Below are positions 12,501 to 50,571 of a DNA stretch of 64,000 bases, piece after piece (within the stretch, counting starts at the first letter, position 1; each line of letters starts with the position of its first letter). The stretch is from Gadus chalcogrammus (taxonomy: Eukaryota; Chordata; Actinopteri; Gadiformes; Gadidae). The DNA lies in contig NC_079414.1 in assembly GCF_026213295.1 (NCBI RefSeq), forward strand, positions 11,692,067-11,756,066, read 5' to 3'. The notes below the pieces were generated by a model that was not told where the DNA came from, searched no databases, and worked only from the letters and a program-made list of their open reading frames with translations. Position numbers and translations under genes: made by a program.

Positions 12501-13640
12501 GCAATAATAATGAACTTCATGAACCTAATTAACAAGCCAATGTGCCTGGTAATCATTTACTAATGGTGTTCATAAGACATTTATAGATTATTTAATAGGG
12601 TTTAGGTTAACCCTAAATCGCACAAAGTGGCGAAGGGTTATTACTTCCATTTCGCAGTTCGCTCGTGTCCTTCCACTTGGTAAGTAAGTGTACTTTCAGC
12701 GGTCGGCTGGGGAAGGTGACCTTTAAAGGAGAACGTGTCATTCCTAACCTTTTGTTCAAACCTAATGCCCCTGACCTGGCTCTATAACATTTAAGTAGTA
12801 GTTCAGACTCAAGTTCTGATATTTGTTCAACTCACGGACTATAATTAACGTGCTTGCAACCTCCAAAGTAATGGGCAGGGGAAGTTAATGGCCCCCTGAC
12901 CTGTATTTAAGCCAACACAAGTGGTCTATAAATATATATATATTTAGATATGTCGATTTACACATAGCCTGCATATAATTATGACTCCTATTGTAATAAT
13001 TAAATTAGCCTAGACTATAACAGGTGGCTTGATAACACATTAAATTGGTTGAATTATAATTAATTCAATGATTAAATTAACTCATATTATTGCCGTTTAT
13101 GTGGGATATCAATACAGCAATCATTTTGATTTCATCCAATTAATCTTCATTATGCATCTTTTAATACTGTATAGCTAAGGATGGAGGCTTATAATAATTG
13201 AAGGACTCATCAGAATTCACTCGGTTTCTGTAAATACAGGAACACGATAGCTAACTGGTGACTGATACAACCAAGCAAGACAGGATTTAAGGAATTGAAA
13301 ATAAGGCATTTTTAGTAAATTTTTCTTGTTCCTCTCCTCTCTAGTCTCAACAGTTTAATGATTAATCCAAGGCCGACCACTTTGACTCGAGGCATACGTC
13401 TGACCCAAAGCAGAATAAAGCGTTCCACTTTCTAAAATGATTATACTTCCTGAAGAGTTTTGCTTTTATTAAAACTGCGTCACTTTAACTAACGATATTG
13501 GTACCAGTCAAAATATGCATCACACTGCCCACTAGTGCTGTGAATGAACACCACAGCTTAACTCATCTATGTTTAACCACAAACCAGAATACAATATAAT
13601 AAGAGATTGAAACACAAATGTGTGCAGAAAAAGAAGGAAT
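9559..13640. other. Long noncoding interval left of mettl14
   Basis: About 4 kb of AT-rich DNA without a supportable exon on either strand. A decayed L2-type tail lies at about 11917-11970 (GTTGCTTTGGATAAAAGCC then TAAATGTAAATG). The region 12930-13190 is especially AT-rich, with TTAAATTAA-type words. Short open frames at 10178-10770 and 10887-11099 show no motif and no splice-consistent extension. Confidence 0.55.
11917..11970 (+). repeat. L2-type LINE 3' tail fragment
   Basis: The stretch repeats, with several mismatches, the 3' terminal motif of the LINE ending at 4596: GCTTTGGATAAAAGC followed by CCCTAAATGTAAATG. No coding LINE sequence is seen upstream, so it is either a severely truncated LINE or a SINE that borrowed the tail. 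Confidence 0.75.
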
Positions 13641-13646
13641 TGTGAA

Positions 13647-13652
13647 TTTATT
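13647..13652 (-). terminator. Candidate mettl14 polyadenylation signal
   Basis: TTTATT on the plus strand reads AATAAA on the mettl14 strand, about 180 bases beyond the stop codon. A second AATAAA lies at about 13465. Choice between them is not possible from sequence alone. Confidence 0.5.
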
Positions 13653-13829
13653 CATAAGTGATCACGTAAAAACATTTTGCGTGTTTGTGTATAAACATAC
13701 ATAAAAAAAAAAAAATGTACTTGCACAGAGTGACCCATGTAAAAAGAAAAAAAAAAAAGAAATAAAAAAGAATCACATGTTAATAACAGTCCGTAGGACT
13801 ACCACACAACGCTAAACGAGGCCAGGGCC

Positions 13830-14146
13830 CTAACGAGGTGGGAAGCCCCGGTGTGGCCCCCCCCGGCCCCTGAACCCCCCTCCTCCTCCCCTGTCTCCCC
13901 GGAAGTTGGGTCTGTTCCTCTCCCGGCCCCGGTCCCCGCCGCGCCCTGCGTTAGGCCCCCCGCGGCCCCCCCTCGGGGCCCCTCCGCCTCGGTCCGACTT
14001 GAGCTTGGCCTGCGGAGACTTGGGCCGCAGCCGCTCGATGTCCTCCGTGCAGCCTGAGAGGTGCATGTTGGGCACGGTGAAGTGAGACGCGTACGCCTCG
14101 GCGTTGAAGTTACTGTTGGTCAGTGTGGGCCCTACAGTCAGCCAGC
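13830..14146 (-). CDS. mettl14: mettl14 exon 11, RGG-rich C terminus and stop
   Basis: It encodes [20 protein letters not shown] and the [15 protein letters not shown] block, followed by a Gly/Arg-rich tail with several RGG and RGR motifs ending HRGFPPR and TAG at 13832-13830. The RGG tail is known in METTL14 to contribute to RNA binding. The tail is extremely GC-rich. Confidence 0.97.
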
Positions 14147-17100
14147 CTGGGGGGGAGACAAAGATAGAGAAGAGATAGAGATGGGAGGGAGACGAAGAGA
14201 GGGATGGAGATGGAAGGGAGTAGGATTAGATTAGAGCGCCTAGCGAAGGAGTGATCGTGATTAGCCACACAACATAATCACAGGGTAACCGTGACTCCAT
14301 GTGCCATTATCAGGAATACAACAAATTACGTCAAGTCCCCCCCCAGGCCCCACAAACTCACTGGAGAACACTGTATCTTTACGTCACCTCCACACAATCA
14401 GCCCTAGTCGTCAACATGTTTTTTTTGGTTTCAATGTTTACTGCTGCAATTTCGCTGTCAAGGTTTTGACGGACTTGCCATAGGCGACAATAGCGGGCAC
14501 AAAGGGAGTGGCTAGTATTCTACCCTGGTGAATTTAACCCAGGAACACCTTGTTGCAGTGCTTAAAAGGACATATGCAAACCAAGAGTGTTTTTCCCCTC
14601 TGCCAACGCCGTCACCTATTGACTGTAGAAGACACACGGGGCATTCCTCAGTGCTATTTAAATAGCTCGCAGACAAGCCGGCTAGCGGGTCCAGGGAGCG
14701 GCTCCATGTAAACTCTGTCCTTTTCAACCTTAAACGACCTATGGCATGCGCATCCAAATTCCTGCCTCACCCGTACACACCCTGTTGTAGCCTCTAGACC
14801 AGGGTTTCCGCACGAAAAAAATTGGTGCCGGTCAGGTGACCTGGAAGGTTTCATTTTAACGTTTTTCTTTTCTTTTTTACTTCTTTTGATATTTGGCAGC
14901 TGAGAAGCGTGCCGCTGCTGACTCTTCCTTCCCCAAGGCGGCTTCGCTGAGCAGTCTTTTTTAGAGATTAGATCGGGCCCAGAAAAACAAGCCTGCACCG
15001 GCCCGAGCCCGTGCACGAGCCCGGCCCGACACATTAACTGTAGTTATGAGCCCGAGCCCGATCTCAACCCGACATTTATTTTAATACATGTGTAACTCTG
15101 TACACATGTTACTTAGGCCTACTCTGCTAAATATATATGTAGGGGCTTATTTTCGATAATGACCGGCGACGTTCTATACATTATCCAGCTTATTACACGG
15201 CTACTTGCCATTTTTTTTTTTTAAAAGACACATGGTGTGTCTTTTTACAATTTACTCGTTACCAGCATTCGTAGAGTTGATCAGCAGTGAAATAGTCCTC
15301 CAAAGACGTTGACGTCGCTTAGCAGCCAAAGACGCTGGGGTTGACAAGTTACCGGACTACTACCCATGCAAGTGAACGGAGCGTTCCACGGCATTGAGAA
15401 GACCCGTGTAATAAAGACCTATAATATTTCTGTTTATGGCATCTATAATATTTCTGTTCATGACATCTCCTCCGAGGTCCTGACTCACTGAGGTCATAAA
15501 AGATCGCAGGGCACTTATCGCAAAGATTAGGGGTTTCCCCGGTGTTCTGGCCCAATCAGGCTCATTCAATCTGGCCCCCTAAGCATCCTCCTGTATAATT
15601 GTCTGACCACACACACCACCTCAAGCTGGTGTGTGGTGAGCGTTATGGCGCAGATTGGCTGCCGTGCATCACCCAATTGGGTGCTACACACACATGCGTG
15701 GTGGTTTGTGAGGTACCCCCTTCATTGTAAAGCGTCTTTGAGTGTCTAGAAAAAAGCGCTATATAAATTCAATCCATTATTATTATTATTTCTCCTCAGA
15801 TTAGGCCAATGATTTTATATAAAAAAAAAAAAAAAAAACACGCCTGATCAAAGGCCCGGCCCCACCCAAGGATAGTGGTGGGAAATATCGGCGGGCCGGG
15901 TCGGGTCAATCAAAACCCTCATTGTTTAACATGAATTGGCTAAACAAATGACCACTGTAGCATATTAAAAGAAGAGAATTATTGGCCATTCTGACCGGAG
16001 ACATTTCGAATTTTCGGTCCTCCTCATTTTCTTTCCGGTTCAATGACCGGTAATTACCGGACAACGGAAACTCTGCTCCGCACTAAAGCTGTGCGGACAG
16101 CAGCCGACCAATCTCACATGGGGTCCTCTGTAGTGCTCTCACCAGGCCTGATGGTTGAGTCCCTGCCGAACAGGTGGAGCCTCCGTCGGCCCAGGCAGAA
16201 GTGCTCGATGATGTGGAAGATCTCCACGGGCTTCTCCACATTGCCCATCTCCGGCTCCTCCGTGATGATCAGGTCGATGTCCACGTTGGCGTGGATGAAG
16301 TCCCCGTCGGTACTGCGTCGGACCGTGCCTTTGATCCCCATCAGACAGTGTTCCTGGAGATGGGACGAATGTTCTTACAAGCGAGGCCAACTGCTGCTCT
16401 GTTCCTTTCGGGCGGCCAAAAGCAAATGACTGATTGAATCAGTTGTGGAGTAAAATATTAAGTAACAATCAATGTACTAACTAATACCGATTGCCCTGCA
16501 GTATGAGCATCATCACGTGTTCATCACATCGAAAGGCTTAACTCCATTCAGTCAATCATTGTAATGGCGGTGTAACAGTGTTGAGGTACGGCGATGGCGC
16601 TGCCTGGTACCTTGGTCCTTTGGAACACAGCCTTGGGGTCAAGGGTCTTGGTCTTGCCAGGGTTGTTCTTGTTGGTCTTGATCCAGCAAATATCCTCACA
16701 TCGTCTGAAGCCCCACTTCCTCAAACACTGCGGGGCGACAAAGACGTACACATCCCGAGATAAGAAACACCACAGATACATGACGAGCCCAGGGGCAAGG
16801 GGTGTAGCCAAGAAAATGCACTACATAGCAGAGGCATTACAAAGGGAGCCGATGCTAACCCGGGCCTCATCCATTGGCCTGAACACCGCAGTGGGGGACG
16901 ACACAGGCTCCATCACAGCCCGTCAGCGGGTTGTCATGGTATCAGGCGGTCACAGGGCGGTGGACGGTGTTGAGTGTTTCTCACTACTAAGAAGTATTGG
17001 GAGATCATGTGGGTTCATCATGAGGCCTCACTTAAAAGCCTAATTTCTGATAGAGAAACCTGCCCATCAGAATGTGTTAAACGTAGGGCTGGATGCCTTC

Positions 17101-18823
17101 AGCACATTCCGCCACTCGGGAGATAACGCATGTCATTAACGGAGCTATTGTTTTCAACAAGACATTCCATCCATGCAGAAGCATTAGTCACATGGCATTT
17201 GAGTGAAAGTATGTGTTATTTTGATCAATCATAATAATAAGCGTTAAATACTCATTACAATGCATTACTTGTAAATCTGTATGATGTATGCTCATCTTAA
17301 TACTTCTGGTGTACTTCTGTGTGTTGTATGCTCATCATACATCCTGGAGACCTTCTTTGTGATTTACGCTCATCATAAACCCTGCTGTACTTCTGTGTGT
17401 GGTATGCTCATCATAAACCCTGCTGTACTTCTGTGTGTTGTATGCTCATCATAAATCCTGGAGACCTTCTTTGTATTTATGCTCATCATAAACCCTGCTG
17501 TACTTCTGTGTGTGGTATGCTCATCATATACCATGGTGTACTTCTGTGTGTTGTATGCTCATCATACATCCTGGAGTACTTCTGTGGGTTGAATGCTCAT
17601 CATAAATCAGAGCTAGCGTACCATCCTGCCGAGATCCAAGCCTTCTCCAGAACCACACCAGAGGAAGACGAAGGAGCGCAGGGCAGATATCTCCTCAATC
17701 TCCAGCTTCATTATCTTCACATGCAAGGCAGACAGCGGGAGAGAGAGGAAAAGGAGGAGGAGAGATGGGAGGTGCGATCAACTATAAAGCGCATCGCTAC
17801 TAAACCTCTTTTCTGGGGCAAATCTACATTTTCATAACGTCAGATATTGTCTGCATCAACTTTACTTTGTCTTTGCATTCACAAACCAGACTACAAGCAT
17901 TAACACTGTATGTTGCGCTAGTAACTGTGTGATGCCCTGAACAACTTGGAACCCACTCAGAAGTAGACAGAGCTGACTGGCGGAAGAACAACCCAGACGT
18001 ACGTCATCCCAGTTCCAAAAGCGCTCTGTGTGGCTGATGCCCGACTCCCTGTAGTACTCCTCCAAGGGTGGCTCCAGCAGGATCACGTCAAACTTACACT
18101 TCAGGTCTCGCAGGTCGAAGTGCTCCGGGTCCGCCTGTAGGTACCTGAACAGACACAGAGGCTCCCGGGCTTAAGTGCCTTTATATCACTACTGAAATAA
18201 GACCTTTATTTAGCGAATACAGGAGAAAATGCTATGTTTTTGCCAGTCTCCCCAAAACGTCTCGGACGCATGTTATGGTCTTTTTGTGAAGCCGAAGTGC
18301 CCGTTAGCAGGCCTAAGGGTGAGGTGTGAGATGTGTTTGTGGAGTTGTGGCGCTGGTATGGAAAGCCAAACACAATATGTGAATTTATACACATTAACTA
18401 CACAACGTCTATAAGCGGATTGTAAATACGTACATGGGGGGAGTGTTGGTAGTGGAGATGAGTTCATCCTTCAGTCTGATAAGCTCTCGCAGTTTGGGAT
18501 ACTCCTCAAATCGGTCAGCCAGACCTGAATATCGCAGAGAGATTAAAAGACAAACCCACACACACACACACACGTGGAAGTAGACATACAAAACACGACC
18601 ATGCAGGAACATAGACATACCAACATCTCTGATGAAGTTCTGTGGCCGATGGCCGGTATCCACAAAGTGCTGGCAATAGTCATTGTGTGGGTTAAGACTC
18701 TGTGTACCCTAAAATGAAACAAATGACAACATGGATTCATTTTGTTTTCACAGGAAATTCGGACACTTCAGGTCAGGTACAAATGATCAGGAGGACTAAC
18801 TCATCTTATCCCACAATGACTAG

Positions 18824-18908
<85 letters not shown>

Positions 18909-19943
18909 GTCAAACCCAGTACATATAGGCAGGGCGCTGCCTACATTATGTCCCTGCTGCTCAACTCTGTCGGTTCATTTATTATCGTGATGTATGGTTT
19001 CACCATGACTATGGAGTCAATGGGCAGTTCACAGATGACGGGTTAGAGCATGAGCACAGAGAGAGAATCAGCTTCCTCACCTTCAGGAAAGTACTTGAGT
19101 CCTTGTAGACCTCCTCGTATGGGTTGTTTTCTTCTGGCGGCTGCAACTCCACCTCTTCCTAGAGTAATGCAGTTGACAACACTTCAGATACGTGCTATAC
19201 AGCTGAGCATAATATATCTGAAGTACAAACTGAAGGTAGCTCAATGAAGAGTAAGACACAAACCAATCCCAAATGAGAGATGTAGATGCATTTTAGACGA
19301 TAAACTGGGCAATTTAATAAACACAGAATTATTTAGCCCTCATTATATGCACACAGCACAAATAGTATTTTAAATAACACATCGGGGGCAAGATAGGGGG
19401 GGGGGGGGGGGGTATCTTTGGACGTGGATGATTCAAGTCACCTTGATGACTATGTCGATGTCTTCTTCTGTGTCATCTCCCTCCCCTGTGGCTTTGCGTT
19501 TGGAAGGCGGGACCGATGTGTCCAGGGATGCCCTACAAACCAGGAATCAACATCTAAGGACGCAATAATGGACAAATAACAGCCAGGTGATTCGATGATT
19601 GAAAGGCAAGGCATCTCACCGTGAAATCTCTCGGGTCTCCTCGATCTCCTTCAGTTCATCTTTACTGTTCAGCACAGCGCCAATACTATCAGCGCTTTCA
19701 GCTCCCAGCTGTACGGAGATGTTATTTTTAGTATGTTATTGATGTGTAATACACCTACTCGTTATCCGGTAGCATACAGTAAATAGTGTACCTCTGGCGA
19801 CAAAATAATCGGCGGCTGTCTCAATGTTATGCGAGTAGCACGATGAGGAGGGCGGGAGTGTTTGTTATCAACGTTACCTGTTGAGCCAAAAGCTGTCGCC
19901 TAAGCTTCTGCTTTTTGCGTATCTCTTGCAATCGACTGTTCAT
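13830..19943 (-). CDS. mettl14: METTL14, non-catalytic RNA-binding subunit of the m6A writer (whole gene, 11 exons)
   Basis: METTL14 pairs with METTL3 to methylate adenosine N6 in nuclear RNA; METTL3 does the catalysis while METTL14 holds the RNA and the complex together. Joining exons 19941-19878 through 14146-13830 with GT-AG introns gives 1383 nt, 460 codons, with no stop. Landmarks are the start [20 protein letters not shown], the [26 protein letters not shown] block, the EPPL motif at residues 192-195 (the degenerate counterpart of the METTL3 DPPW motif), the [17 protein letters not shown] block, the [13 protein letters not shown] block, and an RGG-rich tail ending GFPPR that binds RNA. 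Human METTL14 has 456 residues, so length agrees. The first intron is only 169 bp. A TE-derived block of about 1.3 kb sits in the last intron. The start is the METTL14-like ATG, in a divergent promoter shared with prss12. Confidence 0.97.
14800..16075. mobile_element. Composite hAT-like element in the last mettl14 intron
   Basis: The left end CAGGGTTTCCGC (14800-14811) and the right end, which reads CAGAGTTTCCGT when reverse-complemented (16064-16075), form an imperfect terminal inverted repeat. The flanking octamers CTCTAGAC and CTCCGCAC agree at five of eight positions, fitting an old 8-bp duplication. GCCCGAGCCCG-rich blocks near 14970-15070 and 15850-15910 and a LINE/SINE tail at 15600-15790 suggest nested insertions. 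No transposase is seen. Confidence 0.6.
15600..15790 (+). repeat. Teleost LINE/SINE 3' end
   Basis: The block from CTGGTGTGTGGTGAGCG to GCGCTATATAAATTCAATCC followed by (ATT)n is a widespread teleost retroposon 3' end. The terminal ATT repeat is the expected tail. Confidence 0.75.
16143..16353 (-). CDS. mettl14: mettl14 exon 10
   Basis: It encodes [20 protein letters not shown] through [20 protein letters not shown] to [12 protein letters not shown]. 211 nt, donor GTGAGA, phase 1. Confidence 0.97.
16611..16727 (-). CDS. mettl14: mettl14 exon 9
   Basis: Thirty-nine codons: [20 protein letters not shown], then [19 protein letters not shown]. Acceptor CCGCAG, donor GTACCA, phase 0. Confidence 0.97.
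17278..17608. repeat. Minisatellite of about 42 bp units in mettl14 intron 8
   Basis: Eight or so tandem units each contain TATGCTCATCATAAA or a close variant, followed by alternating CCTGCTGTACTTCTGTG and CCTGGAGACCTTCTTTG blocks. It lies directly next to exon 8, whose donor is at 17621. Confidence 0.9.
17622..17714 (-). CDS. mettl14: mettl14 exon 8
   Basis: Thirty-one codons: [20 protein letters not shown] and [11 protein letters not shown]. The acceptor is GTGAAG and the donor GTACGC, phase 0 at both ends. The usual Val at the exon end is Met here. Confidence 0.94.
18003..18144 (-). CDS. mettl14: mettl14 exon 7 with EPPL motif
   Basis: It encodes [20 protein letters not shown] then [17 protein letters not shown] at residues 192-195 replaces the catalytic DPPW of METTL3, consistent with a structural, non-catalytic subunit. 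142 nt, ends in phase 0 after WNWDD. Confidence 0.97.
18434..18524 (-). CDS. mettl14: mettl14 exon 6
   Basis: It encodes [20 protein letters not shown] and then [10 protein letters not shown]. The donor GTACGT after CCCAT keeps phase 2 so that the next exon completes Met168. Confidence 0.95.
18621..18708 (-). CDS. mettl14: mettl14 exon 5
   Basis: It encodes [19 protein letters not shown] and [10 protein letters not shown], a very conserved METTL14 block. 88 nt, donor GTATGT, ends in phase 1. Confidence 0.96.
18825..18909. repeat. (GT)n microsatellite in mettl14 intron 4
   Basis: About 40 GT units on the plus strand, hence (CA)n in the mettl14 transcript, between exons 5 and 4. Confidence 0.97.
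19081..19158 (-). CDS. mettl14: mettl14 exon 4
   Basis: Twenty-six codons ending [10 protein letters not shown], which matches the start of the conserved METTL14 core. Acceptor CTCTAG, donor GTGAGG, phase 0 at both ends. Confidence 0.95.
19442..19532 (-). CDS. mettl14: mettl14 exon 3
   Basis: It encodes [19 protein letters not shown] and an acidic DDTEEDID stretch, 91 nt, restoring phase 0. This low-complexity linker is less conserved than the methyltransferase fold. Confidence 0.93.
19620..19708 (-). CDS. mettl14: mettl14 exon 2
   Basis: It encodes [19 protein letters not shown] and the EETREIS segment, 89 nt. The acceptor is TACAG and the donor GTGAGA; it ends in phase 2 inside the codon for Arg52. 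Confidence 0.95.
19878..19943 (-). CDS. mettl14: mettl14 exon 1 (coding)
   Basis: Twenty-two codons from ATG at 19943-19941, encoding the basic N-terminal helix [12 protein letters not shown] through LLAQQ. It ends at the donor GTAACG in phase 0. Confidence 0.95.
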
Positions 19944-20925
19944 TTCTTAAGCACTGCAGCTTTGCATCAGCCGCTTTTTTGTTTAGAATGATGGGACAAA
20001 TAATGTGGTTCAAAAATGCTAATCACAGTAACAGGACTGTGGCTATAAACCGGAGCTAATGTGGACACAATGATGACAAACTGTTATCCGGCGCGTCTAT
20101 GTTGCGTCATGACGCTCCTCCAATGGTAAAACGCTAACATGTCTTTGTTCCAGACCACCACCGGGGCGCTGTTTCCTACTGATACAGGAGGCATGTGCTG
20201 GGAGGAAATCTCTAACCAGGTATGCGCTCCTGATGCAATGGGATTGTAATATATTGTAGGACTTTATAGGCCTAGTGGTAGAATAGGCATACTAGTGATA
20301 ATTGTATACCTACTAGTGCTGTACAATTGTTTCATACATTCGTCCTCATCCACAAATTGTGGAAACAAAGTGTGGTGACAGAAATACAACCTAATATATA
20401 CGTATATATCTTTGTATTTTTATATGATTGTATCTATCCATTCATCTATATATATCTTTATATCCATCTATACATTTATCCATCTAGGCTTTGTCTGTCT
20501 AGCCTGTTTTTAATTGTTTCAGGATTGTTATCGGCCTTTAATGATTTGACTGAATATGCTACATATCTCATGAATTCAACGCGGAACCCATAGACTTACA
20601 AAATCGATGGGAAAGGCTCTGAAAAAGTCAACCATCCATTCGTTCATCAGTTCAGTGAGCTACAAATTGGATTCTGATTAGAGACCGACTCGCATCCAAC
20701 CTCCAGGTCCGAAGGGAAGCGCTCCCCCTTCCTACTTTCCCCGGGCCCTCCTGCAGTACAGGGGGGCCCATTGATCCGCGTCTGCGTGTCTCCGGCGCTC
20801 AGCCTGCAGCGCTCGATCCATCCCACACACCACAGCACGAGCATCAGGACTGGGGAAGCCCTTCTTTGGAGCGGGGAGCGTTTTCCAACCAATATGTATC
20901 CTAGATATATAATTAAAGAACACTC
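19944..20925. promoter_or_regulatory. Divergent promoter interval of mettl14 and prss12
   Basis: This 982-bp interval separates the two start codons and must hold both 5' untranslated regions and promoters. At 20104-20115 it contains the perfect palindrome GCGTCATGACGC, which joins two inverted CRE/ATF half-site-like words (TGACGC). AT-rich and GATA/ATCT-like microsatellite DNA fills 20390-20490. From 20640 to 20925 the DNA is GC-richer and probably the prss12 leader. No canonical TATA box with a clear start site can be assigned. Confidence 0.7.

Positions 20926-20929
<4 letters not shown>
20894..20929 (+). promoter_or_regulatory. Upstream ORF overlapping the prss12 start codon
   Basis: An ATG at 20894 opens a 12-codon frame whose TGA at 20927-20929 overlaps the predicted prss12 ATG (ATGA). 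This arrangement can lower initiation at the main start or pass ribosomes on by reinitiation at ATG 20926, 20932 or 20953. Whether it is in the transcript is unproven. Confidence 0.5.
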
Positions 20930-47043
<26,114 letters not shown>

Positions 47044-48265
47044 GCGGCTGATTGGACCTGGCAGACACAACCCACTGGGGGAGGGGGGGGGGAGTGAAGA
47101 TTTTGGACGGGATGAGCTGCCCAGGACAAACCCATGGGGGATTGGATTGAATGGAACCAGAGGCGGGACAATCCCATTGGGAGTGTGGATTGGACGATGA
47201 GGCCTGCTCTATAGAAAGGTGGTGGAGGAACTGAATAGCGACGCTGTCATTCAGGATGCGATCCATGAAAAGGGATATTTGGATACCGCAGTAACTGGTA
47301 GAAATCAGTTTTCCGCCATCTTTGCTATCAACGGTCTGAAAAGCCTGGTTCCCGCTGTAACGGGTAAAGACTGGATGGAAAGACTCAAGGAGTTCCAAAA
47401 AAACCCTTCTCAGCATTAATCTTAAATGGTTTAAGTTATTAGCATTTATTTAATGTTCTTATATTATATTGTTGTTTTGTTCCAACTTTTATAAATGCAT
47501 TACAAACCACAAATTAAATATTTGTTTAATGTAATCTACATGTCATTTTTAGTCTCTATCATATGCTATCATGTAACACCATGCATGTTTTCAATTAGGA
47601 TTTAATTCATGGTCCGGAAAGGGACCACTAGTATTTGTAATTATGTATGAGGAAGTATGTTAAAGCATGCACATCCAGCCTCTGATTTATTTAGATATTT
47701 ATTGCACAATAAAAAAAACATGAATGACAGGAAAACTATTCAAGCTTAAGCGAATTAACAGGTTCCTCTTTAAAATATTCAACACATTGGTATGAGTCCA
47801 CTTTAAAGCAACCATGTAAAGAGATTGCACTGATACCCACATTTACTTAATGCGTTATATTAAATGCTGTTGTGGTTAGTATTATAGTCATTATTACATT
47901 TCCAAAGATCAGTGATACTTAAACTTGTATTCAGTGTAAATTGTGTATCTTTATTTGGTTTTGACTTGAAAAAAGTAGTCCAGTAGCCAATTTTTCGTTT
48001 TTGTTTGTCATATGAAAAGGGTTTGTTCGCTTCGTAAGGTTGTAGGCCTGAGAAGTCGACAAAACCAAAGTAGGCCTACTGTATGACAATGCAAACATTT
48101 GAACGTTCTACCTTATGATTCCTTTGAAGTTGGGTTCTGTTTTCATGGTTTAAACATAACAATTGACTTAAATACTCTTCTTTATCTTTCAAAGTGGTGC
48201 TCTGATGTTAGGCTTATGTGTGATATCTGGATCAAATGTCAATAAAGTCTTGCATTTCTTATTCG
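47044..48265 (+). other. prss12: prss12 3' untranslated region (predicted)
   Basis: AT-rich sequence after the stop. AATAAA occurs at about 47708 and at 48241-48246; the second is followed by a TCTTGCATTTCTT region and is the better candidate for the main end. A 67-codon open frame at 47219-47419 is described in the findings. Confidence 0.6.
48241..48246 (+). terminator. Candidate prss12 polyadenylation signal
   Basis: AATAAA in GTCAATAAAGTCTTG, 1.2 kb beyond the stop codon, with T-rich DNA downstream. Confidence 0.55.
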
Positions 48266-49909
<1,644 letters not shown>

Positions 49910-49959
49910 CTGCTTCTGCTACTGCTGCTGCTGCTGCTGCTGCTGCTACTACTGCTATA

Positions 49960-50013
<54 letters not shown>

Positions 50014-50018
50014 AATAA
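49910..50018. repeat. (CTG)n then (AAT)n
   Basis: Nine CTG units with CTA interruptions followed by about 16 AAT units. Confidence 0.95.
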
Positions 50019-50061
50019 ATAGCCCATTTATTTTGCAGAGCCCCTCCTTTCATATATATAT

Positions 50062-50473
50062 AAGTGCTGTGAAGCGATTAAAGTATTTAATCGCCATAGT
50101 TAACTCACGATTAATCGCAAATGTTTTTTTTTTTCTATGCTAAATTTCTTAGTCCCATTAATTCTTCTCATTTTAATAATCTAATCAACATGGAGAAGTT
50201 CACCGGCTTGCATTGTGCAAATGTTTTTTTATTGATAACAACATTGGCATATACTGATCAAAACAGGACGATGCAAAAAAAAAGCCTATAGTGCAATTAA
50301 ACGATGAATATACAAACATACTGCCTTGAACATAGCAGTCAGGCTACTGCTTCTTTGTTTTGAGCCAAAGAAAAAAAAGAAAAAGAATTGCGTTAATCGC
50401 GCGATAAAAAAATGAACGCCGAAATTGGTTTGTGTTAACGCCGTTAATAACGCGTTTGACTGACAGCACTAAT
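50062..50473. mobile_element. Small DNA transposon-like element with AGTGCTGT ends
   Basis: The left end TAAGTGCTGTGAAGCGATTA and the right end CGTTTGACTGACAGCACTAA form an imperfect inverted repeat of about 10-18 bp. Subterminal TTAATCGC words are also inverted. It is set in (TA)n DNA, so the target duplication cannot be read. No coding capacity. Confidence 0.6.
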
Positions 50474-50571
50474 ATATATATATATATATTAGTGCTGTAT
50501 ATATATATATTTATATATATATATATATGACATTATATTGTATCGATATGGATAATATTATATCTCTATAT

